DNA of 18,585 nucleotides from Deinococcus marmoris DSM 12784 (GTDB taxonomy: Bacteria > Deinococcota > Deinococci > Deinococcales > Deinococcaceae), in assembly GCF_000701405.1 (NCBI RefSeq), contig NZ_JNIV01000090.1, positions 1 through 18,585 of the forward strand. Reading direction: 5' to 3'. The notes beneath the pieces were generated by a model. It made no database searches. It saw only the letters and a program-made list of their open reading frames with translations, and was not told the DNA's origin. The position numbers and the translations under genes were made by a program. This document shows positions 7,397 through 16,643 of the stretch, piece by piece; the stretch's first letter is position 1, and each line of letters begins with the position of its first letter.

Positions 7397-9019
7397 TCTA
7401 GAGATACGCGTCGTTTCCCTCGGTCTCCCTGTCAACCAGGCCACCAGGCGTTCCACATTGATCGCTGTCGCGAGACAGCCCGCTTGAAGTTGAGTCTTCC
7501 GCTCACCACGGTACCGTGCCTGACGGAGGCCATAGGCCCTGACCCCTTGCGAAATCGTCCCCTCAATCCCAGCACGGCAGCGATAGCGCGTCAGCCACGG
7601 TTGGCCGTGTTGGGTAGCGCGCTGTGCATTTCTGGCCTCAAATAACTCCTGAGGCATCAGAGTCAGCTCGCGGGCGTGACCGCTGACGTTCCGGGTGCAG
7701 CGCTGGCGTACGGGGCAGTGCAAGCAATCTCGGCGCGCGAAGCGCACCGAGATCACGGTTCGTTTCGGACGTTCCCTGACCAGCCATTTACGTGAGACAT
7801 GACCTTGTGGACAGGTCACTGCCCTGGCTTCCCAGTCGATTTGAAAAGCCTGGAGAGAGAAGGCATCTGGTTCTCGACTCTGCCAGTGCGCATCAGCCCG
7901 GATCGGCCCAACCACCTCAATCCCCTCAGGATTTGCACCGTTCACCAGCGACGCTGTGCTGACGTAGGCTGAATCGACGAAATGTTCGGCTGGCGTGACC
8001 TGTTTTCGACTCAACGCGGTGTGGACGGGTGTCATCGCGTCAATGTCCGCCTGAAATGCGGGGACCGTGTGGACATGGGTGATCAGGTGCGGCAAGTCGT
8101 CGTCGCACGCCTCCGTGAGATGCACCTTATAGCCGTACCACCGTCGATTCTTTTTCTGCGCGAACCGCGCCTCTGGGTCATACGGGGAGTTGAAGCGCTC
8201 ACTGTGCGGCCCCAACTCTTCAGGATCTCGCAGCCGGACACCGTCCGGCTGGCGCGCAAAGTGATGGTGCCACGCCGCATGCAAAAGGTGAATGGCAGGG
8301 AGGGACCGGAGCTGAACGAGGTCTTCGTCCTGTTCCAAGGCGTCGAGCAGACGAAAGCCATCCTGACCCAGTTGCTGAAGATAGACCGTCCGGTTCGCCT
8401 TGCTTTTGGGTAAGCGAAACTCTTCCATGCGCCGCCCATACCGTTCAAACCACGCCTCGGGTACCCAGGGCTTCAGCCAGAAGGGATCGACCGTCGCCAG
8501 CGTGTTAAGGGCAGCCCGGAAGGTCTCGGCGAGATGTTCGTGACGCGTCAGTACACGGACGCTGGTCAGAACATGGGTGGAGTCCGTGCGTTGTTTTCCA
8601 CGCGACTTCAGCAGGCCGCTCTCCCGAAACCGGGAGAGCATCTGATCCAGCAACAACAGTTCCGCATTGCCATTCACCAGACGGGTTCGGAACTCACTCA
8701 GCACCGTATGGTCAAAGCCGGAATCATCCAGTTCCAGACTCAGGGCGTATTTCCAGTCCAACCTGCCCCGAACGGCGTCCGCAGCACTCCGGTCGCTGAG
8801 TTGTTCCAGAAATTGATAGACGGTGATCAGTGCCAATCGCCACGGAGACCAGGCGGGCTGGCCGTGGCGCGGAAACAGGGCCGCGAAGTCCTCATCCTGG
8901 TACAGCGCGCCGAACTCGTCGCGGAGTCGCATGATCGTGTTGCCTTTTGGGAATGAGGCACGCGCGACCCGGGCAGTTTCTTCGGGGACGTCACCCCACG
9001 GCTGAGGATGCAGGCTCAT
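7376..9019 (-). CDS. IS1182-family transposase
   Basis: A 547-residue DDE transposase. The start at ATG 9019 (MSLHPQPWGDVPEE) is chosen because this is the usual N-terminus of the family; the frame is open upstream to a TTG within the inverted repeat, which is unlikely to be used. The candidate catalytic triad is Asp146 (QRTDSTH), Asp349 (HFVDSAYVS) and Glu486 (RAGIEGTISQG). Between the last Asp and Glu is a Cys-rich insertion (CPQGH ... CLHCPVRQRC) typical of the IS1182 group and probably zinc-binding. No frameshift or nonsense codon is seen, so it is potentially active and could mobilise related ends, including the partial copy beyond chrA. Confidence 0.95.
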   Translation of the reverse strand: MSLHPQPWGDVPEETARVARASFPKGNTIMRLRDEFGALYQDEDFAALFPRHGQPAWSPWRLALITVYQFLEQLSDRSAADAVRGRLDWKYALSLELDDSGFDHTVLSEFRTRLVNGNAELLLLDQMLSRFRESGLLKSRGKQRTDSTHVLTSVRVLTRHEHLAETFRAALNTLATVDPFWLKPWVPEAWFERYGRRMEEFRLPKSKANRTVYLQQLGQDGFRLLDALEQDEDLVQLRSLPAIHLLHAAWHHHFARQPDGVRLRDPEELGPHSERFNSPYDPEARFAQKKNRRWYGYKVHLTEACDDDLPHLITHVHTVPAFQADIDAMTPVHTALSRKQVTPAEHFVDSAYVSTASLVNGANPEGIEVVGPIRADAHWQSREPDAFSLQAFQIDWEARAVTCPQGHVSRKWLVRERPKRTVISVRFARRDCLHCPVRQRCTRNVSGHARELTLMPQELFEARNAQRATQHGQPWLTRYRCRAGIEGTISQGVRAYGLRQARYRGERKTQLQAGCLATAINVERLVAWLTGRPRETTRISRFAALVG

Positions 9020-9064
9020 GGCCCAGTGTGCGCTTTCTTTGCTGCATCCAGCCATAGCTCGAAT

Positions 9065-9107
9065 TTTGCCGTGCCAGTTGGACAATTCTGACTTCGCCAC
9101 CAGTATC
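9065..9107 (-). repeat. IS1182-type right inverted repeat
   Basis: 43 bases ending CTTCGCCACCAGTATC on the plus strand, the counterpart of 7354-7396. Confidence 0.82.
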
Positions 9108-9133
9108 AAGATCCAGAACTTTTACACCGCTAA
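9089..9133 (+). repeat. 45-bp direct repeat, left of chrA
   Basis: Begins TGACTTCGCCACCAGTATC and ends ACCGCTAA. It covers the IS1182 right end plus 26 flanking bases and matches 10610-10654 in the same orientation with about six mismatches. Confidence 0.75.
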
Positions 9134-9224
9134 GCGAAATCTGCCCTCCAGTACGTCAGGTATTCCCTGTGTGCAACGCCCCTGAAGGGCAATCCTCAAC
9201 TGCTTTCTAATTCATCGCGCACAC

Positions 9225-10457
9225 TCACAGCAGCAGTCCGCCCACCAGAGCAGAAAGTGCCACGACCAGCCACGGCGGCAACTTCGCGTATTCCAGCAAG
9301 GCGAACGCGCCCAGAACCAGCGCGAAATCAAGCGGTGTCGCCACGGCGACGGTAAACACTGGCGTGTACAGCGCCGCCAGCAGGATGCCGACCACACCCG
9401 CATTCACGCCGCGCAGGGCCGACTGCACGGCAGGCCGGGCACGCAGGGCGTTCCAGAACGGCAGGGCACCCGCCACCAGCAGAAACGACGGCAGGAAGAT
9501 CGCCACCAGGGCCACGGCTGCCGCGACGAGGCGGTCCAACCCCACCTGGCTGACCGCACCCAGATAGGCGCTGAAGGCAAAGAGTGGGCCGGGCACCGCT
9601 TGCGTGGCACCGTACCCGGCGAGGAAGGCGTCGCGGGTGACCCAGCCGGGCGGAACCACTTCCGCTTCAAGGAGTGGCAGCACGACATGTCCGCCCCCAA
9701 AGACCAGTGAACCCGCGCGATAGAAACTATCGAAGAGACTGAGCGCCGGCCCACCCACGGTCTCCCGCAGCAGTGGCAAACCCACCAGCAACAAGCCGAA
9801 CAGCCCCAGGAAGACCCCACCGAGGCGGCGGGACAGGGCGAGCGGCAGTTCTGCGCCTGCGACAGGCCCCGCACCGGGCAGGAAGCGCCAGCCGATCAGC
9901 CCCGCTGCCAGAATGACCAGGACCTGAATGAAGGCGGTGGGCAGCAGCAAAACGGTGATGGCGGCACCCAGGGCCAGCGCGGCACGCGCGCGGTCTGGTG
10001 TCAGGGTCTTCGCCATGCCCAGCACGGCCTGCGCGACCACCGCAACGGCCACGATCTTCAGGCCCTGGAGCCAGCCCGCGTTGCCGAGGTCACCCACGGC
10101 GGTCACACCCAGGGCAAACACCACCAGGACGAGGGCGCTGGGCAGGGTGAAGCCCAGCCAGGCGGCCAGCGCGCCCCATAGCCCTGCCCGGCTGATCCCG
10201 AGGGCCATCCCCACCTGACTGCTGGCGGGTCCAGGCAGGAACTGACACAGGGCGACCAGATCGGCGTAATCGTGTTCATCAAGCCAGCGGCGGCGGTGAA
10301 CAAATTCCTCGCGGAAGTACCCCAGATGCGCGACTGGACCGCCAAAACTGGTCAGGCCCAGGCGGGTGAAAATCAGCAGAACCTCCAGGAAGTGCGGGCG
10401 GGGAGGCTGCGGTTGAGCGGTGCCAGGTTCAAGCGGGGGGTGGGGGGAGTCCGTCAC
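9225..10457 (-). CDS. chrA: chromate transporter ChrA
   Basis: A 410-residue inner-membrane protein of the CHR family, which extrudes chromate. Both homologous halves are visible. The N-terminal half has TSFGGPVAHLGYFREEFV followed by WLDEHDYADLVALCQFLPGP and SSQVG. The C-terminal half has LVFGGGHVVLPLLEAEVV, then FLAGYGATQAVPGPLFAFSA. Roughly ten to twelve hydrophobic segments fill the rest, the normal size and form of long-chain ChrA. The start is GTG 10457, preceded by GAGGAG at a good distance. No chrB-type regulator is adjacent. It stands alone between direct copies of an IS end, consistent with arrival as cargo. It should confer chromate tolerance, although some CHR proteins act in sulfate-linked transport. 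Confidence 0.93.
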   Translation of the reverse strand: MTDSPHPPLEPGTAQPQPPRPHFLEVLLIFTRLGLTSFGGPVAHLGYFREEFVHRRRWLDEHDYADLVALCQFLPGPASSQVGMALGISRAGLWGALAAWLGFTLPSALVLVVFALGVTAVGDLGNAGWLQGLKIVAVAVVAQAVLGMAKTLTPDRARAALALGAAITVLLLPTAFIQVLVILAAGLIGWRFLPGAGPVAGAELPLALSRRLGGVFLGLFGLLLVGLPLLRETVGGPALSLFDSFYRAGSLVFGGGHVVLPLLEAEVVPPGWVTRDAFLAGYGATQAVPGPLFAFSAYLGAVSQVGLDRLVAAAVALVAIFLPSFLLVAGALPFWNALRARPAVQSALRGVNAGVVGILLAALYTPVFTVAVATPLDFALVLGAFALLEYAKLPPWLVVALSALVGGLLL

Positions 10458-10697
10458 GTGTGCTCCTCAGGAGCGCCCAGAGGGCGGGAAGGGTCTTGCT
10501 CAAGCGCTTCGCGGGTCAAACGATTTGATGTCGAGCTTCTCGGAGCGAGTCCCGGCACTGCGTGGTGAGCATGTCATTCTTGTGGACTTTTGATGAAAAG
10601 GCGGGGTTTTGACTTCGCCACCAGTGTCGAGATTCAAGAATTTTAAACCGCTAAAGAAAAAAGCACGCGCCAGCACGGCATTCCCAGCTTCTCGCCA
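10458..10697. other. chrA upstream region
   Basis: About 240 bases holding the chrA ribosome site (10463-10471) and the solo IS end (10610-10654). I see no gene and no clear promoter. Confidence 0.5.
10610..10654 (+). repeat. 45-bp direct repeat, right of chrA (solo IS end)
   Basis: A second copy of the sequence at 9089-9133, without an attached transposase. It is most simply the end of a lost IS1182-type element. Confidence 0.75.
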
Positions 10698-11402
10698 CTA
10701 TGGCCCCAGCTCCAGCCGCTTGACCGCCTGCTGATAGGCGTTGTCCACTGCTTCCAGCGACAGATGCTAATAGACCTCCAAACTCTTCTTGCTGGCATGA
10801 CCACTGAGAAGCTGAATTTGCGCGTCCGACAGCTTTTCCCCTGTCAGGAAGGTCAGCATCTGATGGCGGAACAGATGGGGATGCACTGCGTCACCCAGAC
10901 CTGCTTTCACCCGGTAGCCCTGAACGATCTGCTGGACGCGCCGAACGGTATACGGGCCGCACCGCTGGGTCTCGAACAGATAACGATTCTTCGGATGGGC
11001 CGACAGATGGGCGCGCAACACCAGTGCGAACGCCTGCGGAAACAGCAAGTAACGATCCTTGCTGCCCTTGCCCTGGTCAATAAAAATCTTGCAGGCCGAG
11101 AGATTCACGTCGCTGACCTTGATGTTGACGAGTTCCCCGACGCGAACGGCAGTGAACAGCAGCAGCTTGAGCATGATCTCGTGCTGAACATCGCCGCCAC
11201 CCCGGACCGCTTTGAAAAAGCGGTTCAGCTCCTCACCTGTCAGGAGCTGTGGCAACCGATGCTCGCGTTTCGGCTTCTCCAGCTTGAGTTTCCGACGCGC
11301 CTGCTGGCAGACATAGGCGAACTCGTCGTAACTCAGCCGTTCCTTGCGGGCGAGGCGGACGAGCTGGGCCACGACTTCGGATTTCGCCTTGTGGTCTGAC
11401 AT
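10698..11402 (-). pseudogene. tyrosine recombinase with TAG directly after the catalytic Tyr
   Basis: The frame from ATG 11402 encodes a phage-integrase-type recombinase. The catalytic residues are Arg87 (AVRVGE), Lys112 (GKGSKDRY), His176 and Arg179 (HPHLFRH), His202 (SGHASKKS) and Tyr211 (LEVY). The next codon is TAG (10767-10769), where relatives have Gln (YQHLSLE), one base change from CAG. Beyond it 22 more in-frame codons (HLSLEAVDNAYQQAV and on) run to a natural TAG at 10698. The shortened 211-residue product keeps every catalytic residue but loses the C-terminal helix, which in this superfamily often docks onto a neighbouring protomer. It may be inactive, read through, or altered. The N-terminal domain is short (about 45 residues). 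Confidence 0.85.
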
Positions 11403-11407
11403 GCTGC

Positions 11408-11413
11408 AATGTA
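11408..11413 (-). promoter_or_regulatory. possible leaderless -10 for the recombinase
   Basis: TACATT on the minus strand ends 5 bases before ATG 11402, the same spacing as at the MerR operon. No Shine-Dalgarno is present before the ATG. No clear -35 is found at 16-20 bp, so the call is tentative. Confidence 0.3.
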
Positions 11414-11487
11414 GGGGGTTTGGGGGCGGATTGTTGGCTCAGCAACCCGCTTTTGAGGCAAAACATTTCGTGTTGTGTTCTGGCCAA

Positions 11488-11659
11488 GACGCCGCTTGGC
11501 TTCGTCGGCGTTGGTATCCCCGTACTTCTTCTTCCAGGTGTAGTACGACGCGGGGCTGCACCCGAAGTCGCGGCACAGGTCTTCAATAGGCTTTTCGCCC
11601 TTTTTACCTTCCTGGAGAAGCTTGATGATCTGGTCTTCGGTGAACTGACGGGTTTTCAT
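11488..11659 (-). pseudogene. IS3-family OrfA, N-terminal remnant
   Basis: From ATG 11659 the sequence MKTRQFTEDQIIKLLQEG, then DLCRDFGCSPASYYTWKKKY and DTNADEAKR, is the helix-turn-helix N-terminus of an IS3-type OrfA, the DNA-binding part of the transposase. Homology ends after about 57 codons (near 11488), where the leucine-zipper segment should follow. The frame then runs on with unrelated sequence to 11333, inside the recombinase gene. OrfB and the right end are missing, so the element was cut by a deletion or by the arrival of the recombinase segment. Its left end is intact at 11752-11775. Confidence 0.82.
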
Positions 11660-11775
11660 ACGGTGGCCTCGCTTTCCAGCCTAAGGCTGGGGGCGAGCCT
11701 GCGTCTCTACTTCATACCGTCCAGTTCTCGGGGAGCAGACCAGTGCTTCAAGCCCCCGGAATTTGGTGGCCTCCA
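11488..11775 (-). mobile_element. IS3-type element, left-end fragment
   Basis: Comprises the OrfA remnant and a 24-base terminal repeat (11752-11775; TGGAGGCCACCAAATT at the outer end) that starts with the TG usual for IS3 ends. The same terminus occurs in the 128-bp element at 7202-7329. Between the repeat and OrfA is a perfect small stem CCAGCC-TAA-GGCTGG (11676-11690). The fragment ends 68 bp downstream of the phosphoketolase stop. Confidence 0.78.
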
Positions 11776-11843
11776 TCGAGCCGGCGCAGCCGCCGCTTGA
11801 GGACGTTCGAGGCTGACCGATCCGTCCACCAGATCACCGAATG

Positions 11844-14240
11844 TCATTCGTCCCGTCCGGTGGGGAGGCCGTCCCCTGGCCAGCGCCAGTTCTTCACGTC
11901 CGGTAAGTCGTCTCCGGTCTCCTGCACGTACGTGCGGTGTTCATCGAGCTTGGCCAGCAGCTGCCGCCTCACGCCCGCGCCCACGTCCCTCAGCCGGGGC
12001 ACGCGGGCGATCACGTCGAGGGCCAGGTGAAAGCGGTCGAGCTCATTGAGCACCGTCATGTCGAAGGGCGTGGTGGTGGTGCCCTCCTCCTTGAAGCCGC
12101 GCACGTGCAGGTGGGGGTGGCCCGCCCGGCGGTAGGTCAGGCGGTGGATCAGCCAGGGATAGCCGTGGTACGCGAAGATGATCGGTGCGCCAGTGGTGAA
12201 GATCTGATCGAAGACCGCGTCCGGCAGGCCGTGGGGGTGCTCGGCCTGCGGCTGGAGGGTCATCAGGTCCACCACGTTCACCACCCGGATCAACAGGTCG
12301 GGGAAGAAGCCGCGCAGCAGGCTCACCGCCGCCAGGGTCTCCAGCGTCGGCACGTCGCCTGCGCAGGCCATCACCACGTCGGGCTCGGCCCCCCCGTCGC
12401 TGCTGGCCCAGGCCCAGACCCCCAGTCCGGCCGCGCAGTGCGCCGCGGCCTCCTCCATGCCCAGCCACTGCGGCGCAGGCTGCTTGCCGGCCACGATCAC
12501 GTTCACGTACTGGCGGCTGCGCAGGCAGTGATCCGTGACCGACAGCAGCGTGTTGGCGTCGGGCGGCAGGTACACGCGCACCACGTCGGCCGTCTTGTTC
12601 ATCATCAGGTCGATGAAACCGGGATCCTGGTGTGAGAAGCCGTTGTGATCCTGACGCCAGACGTGCGAGGTGAGCAGGATGTTCAGCGAGGCCACCGGAC
12701 GCCGCCAAGGGATGTCCCGGCTGGTGTCCAGCCACTTGGCGTGCTGCCCCACCATGGAGTCCACGACATGGATAAACGCCTCGTAGCACGAGAACAGGCC
12801 GTGTCGGCCGCTTAGGGTGTAGCCCTCCAGCCAGCCCTCGCACAGGTGCTCGCTCAGCACCTCCATCACTCGGCCGTCCGGCGAGAGGTGCTCGTCGGTG
12901 GGCAAAGTGGGCTCCAACCAGGTCTTGCCACTGGCCGCGTACACGCCGTCCAGGCGGTTGGACGCGGTCTCGTCGGGGCCGAACAGCCGGAAGGTGGTCA
13001 TGTTCTGCCCGATCACGTCACGCAGGAAGCTGCCCAACACCCGCGTGGCCTCGCCGTCCACCGCGCCAGGCTCCGGCACGGCCACGCCGTACTCGCGGAA
13101 GTCGGGCAGGGCGAGTTCACGCCGCAGCAGGCCACCGTTCGCCACCGGGTTCATGCCCATGCGCCGCTCGCCGGTCGGGGCCAGCGCCGCCAGTTCCGGA
13201 CGCAGCACGCCGGCCTCGTCAAAGAGTTCTTCAGGGCGGTAGCTGAGCAGCCATTCCTGCAACTGGCGAAGGTGTTCCGGGTGGTCACTCAGACCGGCGA
13301 GCGGCACCTGATGGGCGCGCCAGGTGCCTTCCACCGGTTTGCCATCCACCACCTTCGGGCCGGTCCAGCCCTTGGGACTGCGCAGCACGATCATCGGCCA
13401 GGCGGGGCGCTCCTGTACGCCTTCCACCCGTGCCCGGCGCTGAATGGCCGCGATGTCGGCGTACACCTGTTCCAGCGTGTGGGCCATCTGCTGGTGCATC
13501 AGGGCCGGATCATCGCCCTCCACGTAGTACGGCGTGTGGCCGTAGCCGCGCAGCAGGGCGTCCAACTCCTCGTGACCCAGGCGGGCCAGCACAGTCGGAC
13601 TGGCAATCTTGTAGCCGTTCAGGTGCAGGATCGGCAGCACCGCGCCGTCCGTGCGGGCGTTCAGGAACTTGTTGCCGTGCCAGCTGGCCGCCAGTGGTCC
13701 GGTCTCGGCCTCGCCGTCGCCGATCACGCAGGCCACCAGCAGTTCCGGGTGGTCAAAGGCGGCGCCGTAGGCGTGGGCCAGGCTGTAGCCCAGCTCGCCG
13801 CCCTCGTGGATGGACCCCGGCGTTTGGGGCGCGGCGTGGCTGGGGATGCCGCCGGGGAACGAGAACTGTTTGAACAGGCGGCGCAGGCCGTCCTGTCCAA
13901 TCCCGATGTCCGGATACAGCTCACTGTAGCTGCACTCCAGGTAGGTGTTCGCCACCAGGCCTGGTCCGCCGTGGCCGGGGCCAGCCACGTACAGCACGCT
14001 GAGGTCATGCTCGCGGATCAACCGGTTGAGGTGCACGTAGATGAAGTTCAGGCCCGGCGTGGTGCCCCAGTGGCCCAGCAGCCGGGGCTTGACGTGCGCC
14101 AGGGTCAGCGGCTCCCGGAGCAGCGGGTTGGCCAGCAGGTAGATCTGCCCCACCGACAGGTAGTTGGCCGCCCGCCAGTAGGCGTGGGTGAGGCGCAGCT
14201 CTTCGGCCGACAGGGGAATGGTCTCGGGGCGTGCAGTCAT
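11844..14240 (-). CDS. xfp: xylulose-5-phosphate/fructose-6-phosphate phosphoketolase
   Basis: A 798-residue cytosolic thiamine-diphosphate enzyme that cleaves xylulose 5-phosphate (and often fructose 6-phosphate) with phosphate to acetyl phosphate and an aldose phosphate. Signatures include [11 protein letters not shown] (about 56-66), [10 protein letters not shown] (86-95), the ThDP/Mg motif [19 protein letters not shown] (174-192), and [19 protein letters not shown] in the C-terminal half. Full length and no lesion are seen. The start at ATG 14240 is set by AGGAGG just upstream; the frame is open further but overlaps the ATPase gene. It begins 28 bp after the P1B ATPase stop, so the two are probably co-transcribed. 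The operon partner is not an acetate kinase, as might be expected. Confidence 0.95.
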   Translation of the reverse strand: MTARPETIPLSAEELRLTHAYWRAANYLSVGQIYLLANPLLREPLTLAHVKPRLLGHWGTTPGLNFIYVHLNRLIREHDLSVLYVAGPGHGGPGLVANTYLECSYSELYPDIGIGQDGLRRLFKQFSFPGGIPSHAAPQTPGSIHEGGELGYSLAHAYGAAFDHPELLVACVIGDGEAETGPLAASWHGNKFLNARTDGAVLPILHLNGYKIASPTVLARLGHEELDALLRGYGHTPYYVEGDDPALMHQQMAHTLEQVYADIAAIQRRARVEGVQERPAWPMIVLRSPKGWTGPKVVDGKPVEGTWRAHQVPLAGLSDHPEHLRQLQEWLLSYRPEELFDEAGVLRPELAALAPTGERRMGMNPVANGGLLRRELALPDFREYGVAVPEPGAVDGEATRVLGSFLRDVIGQNMTTFRLFGPDETASNRLDGVYAASGKTWLEPTLPTDEHLSPDGRVMEVLSEHLCEGWLEGYTLSGRHGLFSCYEAFIHVVDSMVGQHAKWLDTSRDIPWRRPVASLNILLTSHVWRQDHNGFSHQDPGFIDLMMNKTADVVRVYLPPDANTLLSVTDHCLRSRQYVNVIVAGKQPAPQWLGMEEAAAHCAAGLGVWAWASSDGGAEPDVVMACAGDVPTLETLAAVSLLRGFFPDLLIRVVNVVDLMTLQPQAEHPHGLPDAVFDQIFTTGAPIIFAYHGYPWLIHRLTYRRAGHPHLHVRGFKEEGTTTTPFDMTVLNELDRFHLALDVIARVPRLRDVGAGVRRQLLAKLDEHRTYVQETGDDLPDVKNWRWPGDGLPTGRDE

Positions 14241-14268
14241 GGCGAACCTCCTGGGAACGTTGATCCGG

Positions 14269-16604
14269 TCATCCCGTGGGCGCCGGAAGACGTGGGGCGG
14301 GCGCTGCGGCATGGGTGAAGCGCACCCGGTTGAGCAGCAGGGCATTGACGGTCACGATGATGGTCGAGGCGCTCATCAGCAGGGCGGCCCACTCCGGGCG
14401 CAACAGGATGCCGTAGGCCGGGTACAGCACCCCCGCCGCGAAGGGAATCGCCAGGACGTTGTAGGCAGCGGCCCAGAAGAGGTTCTGCTTGATCTTGCTG
14501 CGCACCTGCCGGGCCAGGTGGATGCTGCCCGCGACATCGGCCGGGTTGCTCCGCACCAGGATCACATCGGCCGTTTCCACCGCCACGTCGGTGCCCGCGC
14601 CGATGGCGATGCCCACGTCGGCCTGGGCCAGGGCCGGTGCGTCGTTCACGCCGTCGCCGACCATCGCCACGGTGCGGCCCTCGGCCTGCAACTGCTTGAT
14701 CTTCTCCGCCTTGTCCCCGGCAGCACATCGGCGATCACCGTGTCCAGGCCCAGCTCGCGGGCCACGGCCTCGGCCGTCCTGGCATTGTCACCGGTCAGCA
14801 TCACGGTCTGCACGCCCGCCGCGTGCAGGGACAGTACCGCCTGCCGCGCCGACTCGCGCACCGTATCGGCCACCGCGATCACGCCCAGCGCCCGGCCATC
14901 CGCCGCCGCGTACATGGCGGTCTTGCCGTTGGCCGCAAGCCGCTCGGCGCTGGCGGGCAGGTCGCCCACGTCTATGCCCTGGCGCTTCATCAGCTTGAGA
15001 TTGCCCAGCAGCACCCGCCGTCCCTTCACCGTGGCAGTCACGCCATACCCGGGGACTGAATCGAACGCCTCGGGAGGCTGCACGCCCTGGCCCCGCTGCT
15101 TTGCCCCGGCGACGATGGCCTGCGCCAGCGGGTGCTGCGAGGGCTGATCGGCCCCGGCCGCGAGCTGCAGGAGGTCGGCTTCGTCGATCCCAGGGGCCGG
15201 CACCAGATCCGTCAGGGCAGGTTTGCCTTCGGTCAGTGTGCCGGTCTTGTCGAACACGACGGTGTCCACGCCGGCCGTGGCCTCCAGCGCCGTGGCGTTC
15301 TTGAACAGCACGCCCTCCCGCGCGCCCTTGCCCACGCCCACCGTGATGGCCGTCGGGGTGGCCAGCGCCAGGGCGTCCGGGCAGGCGATCACAATGGCGG
15401 AGACCGCTGCCGTCAGGGCGAACACCACACTCTGGCCCAGCAGCATCCAGACCAGAAAGGCGGTCAATCCCGAACCCAGCGCCACGAACACCAGGTATTT
15501 GCCGGCGGTGTCGGCCAGACGCTGCGCGGGAGCCTTGCTGGCTTGCGCGTTCTGCACCAGCTGCACGATGCGCGACAGGGCAGTGTCGCGGCCGACCGCC
15601 GTGGCCCGGAAGGTGAAGGCCCCGGTCTGGTTGACGGTGCCGCCCGTGACCCGGTCCCCCTTATTTTTCGATACCGGAATCGGTTCCCCGGTGATCATGC
15701 TCTCGTCCACGAAGGAGCTGCCGGCGACCACCTCGCCGTCCACCGGTACCCGGTCGCCGGGCCGCACTGCGAGCACGTCCGTGACCACGACCTGATCGAG
15801 CGGCACTTCCGATTCCTGCCCGGCCCGCCCGGTGGCGAAGCGGGAGCGCATCTCCAGCCAGTGCCCCAGCAGCGAGAGGCTGGTCAGCATGGCCGCCGCC
15901 TCGAAGAAGACGTCGCTGCCGGGCAGGAAGAAGGTGGCGTACACCGAGAACAGCCAGGAGACCAGGATGCCGGTGGCGATCAACGTCATCATGTTCGCCT
16001 CGCCCTGACGCAGTGCCCGCCAGGCCGCCGAAATAAAGATCCAGCCGCCCCACCACACCACCGGGGTCGCCAGCAGCAGCCCGAACCACGCCATCGACAG
16101 CCCAAAGGACGGCGTGGCCGTAAAGCCGAAGGTGGCCCCGATGGGCGAGTACAGCACCACCGGCACGGTCAGGATCACGCTGACCACGAAGCGCCGCAAC
16201 ATGTCGCCAACCATCGCCGCGCCGTGGCCCGTGTGTTCGTCCTCGCCCATGTCTGCGTGCGTGTCGTGAGTCCCGGCTGCCACTGTGGCGGGGTCGTGTC
16301 CGGCGTGATCTGCTGGCCCCACCGTTGGATGACCAGGCTGAGCGGTAGAGGGCGCGCAGTCCTGACAGACGCAGTCGTACCCGGCCGCGTGAAGCCGTCG
16401 GCGCAGTTCAGTCTCCGAGACCTGGGCCGGGGCATAGCCGAGATGGGCCACCGCCCGCGTGCGGTCGATGTGCACGCTCTGCACCCCTGCAATCTTCGCA
16501 AGATGTCGTTCCAGATCCGCGAACTCCGAGCCGTCGTGGCAGTTGCGGAACGCGACCTCCAGGATCCGGGAACCCTGCGCTTCGTGATCGTGGTGTTGGG
16601 TCAT
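14269..16604 (-). pseudogene. CopB-like P1B-type ATPase with CPD motif, one-base frameshift
   Basis: A metal-exporting P-type ATPase in two frames: 14712-16604 and 14269-14717. The N-terminus has an HMA-like fold whose CxxC is replaced (RNCHDGSE), then CVCQDC and a His-rich linker (HAGHD, DEHTGHG). ATPase motifs: [19 protein letters not shown] and TGDN in the first frame, GDGVNDAP in the second. TM6 has [10 protein letters not shown], not CPC or CPH. TM7 (N-x6-YN-x4-P) and TM8 (P-x6-MSAST-x5-N) fit the P1B-3 (CopB) signature. The break is at 14715-14718, where a run of four C (plus strand) would need five to restore PGDKAEK. It could be a sequencing error, in which case the gene is intact (about 780 residues). 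ATG 16604 is preferred, with AAGGA upstream; ATG 16613 is also in frame. Confidence 0.88.
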
Positions 16605-16643
16605 TCTCGCCATCCTTTGCAGACAAAAACCGCCTGCCGTTCC

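Larger units (their letters stand above)
7354..9107 (-). mobile_element. IS1182-type insertion sequence, apparently complete
   Basis: A transposase gene is bounded by 43-bp imperfect inverted repeats (7354-7396 and 9065-9107, 39 of 43 matching; outer end GATACTGGTGGCGAAGTCAG). The transposase stop codon lies inside the left repeat. A 45-bp stretch spanning the right end and 26 bases beyond it recurs at 10610-10654, so the right boundary may really lie nearer 9133, with the left end shortened. Confidence 0.82.

Noticed and set aside
10764..11399. 211-codon plus-strand frame opposite the second tyrosine recombinase
   Set aside because: An almost exact mirror of the recombinase frame with no family features of its own.
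12846..14318. 490-codon plus-strand frame opposite phosphoketolase
   Set aside because: Antisense shadow of a high-GC gene; no recognisable motifs, while the minus strand encodes a textbook phosphoketolase.
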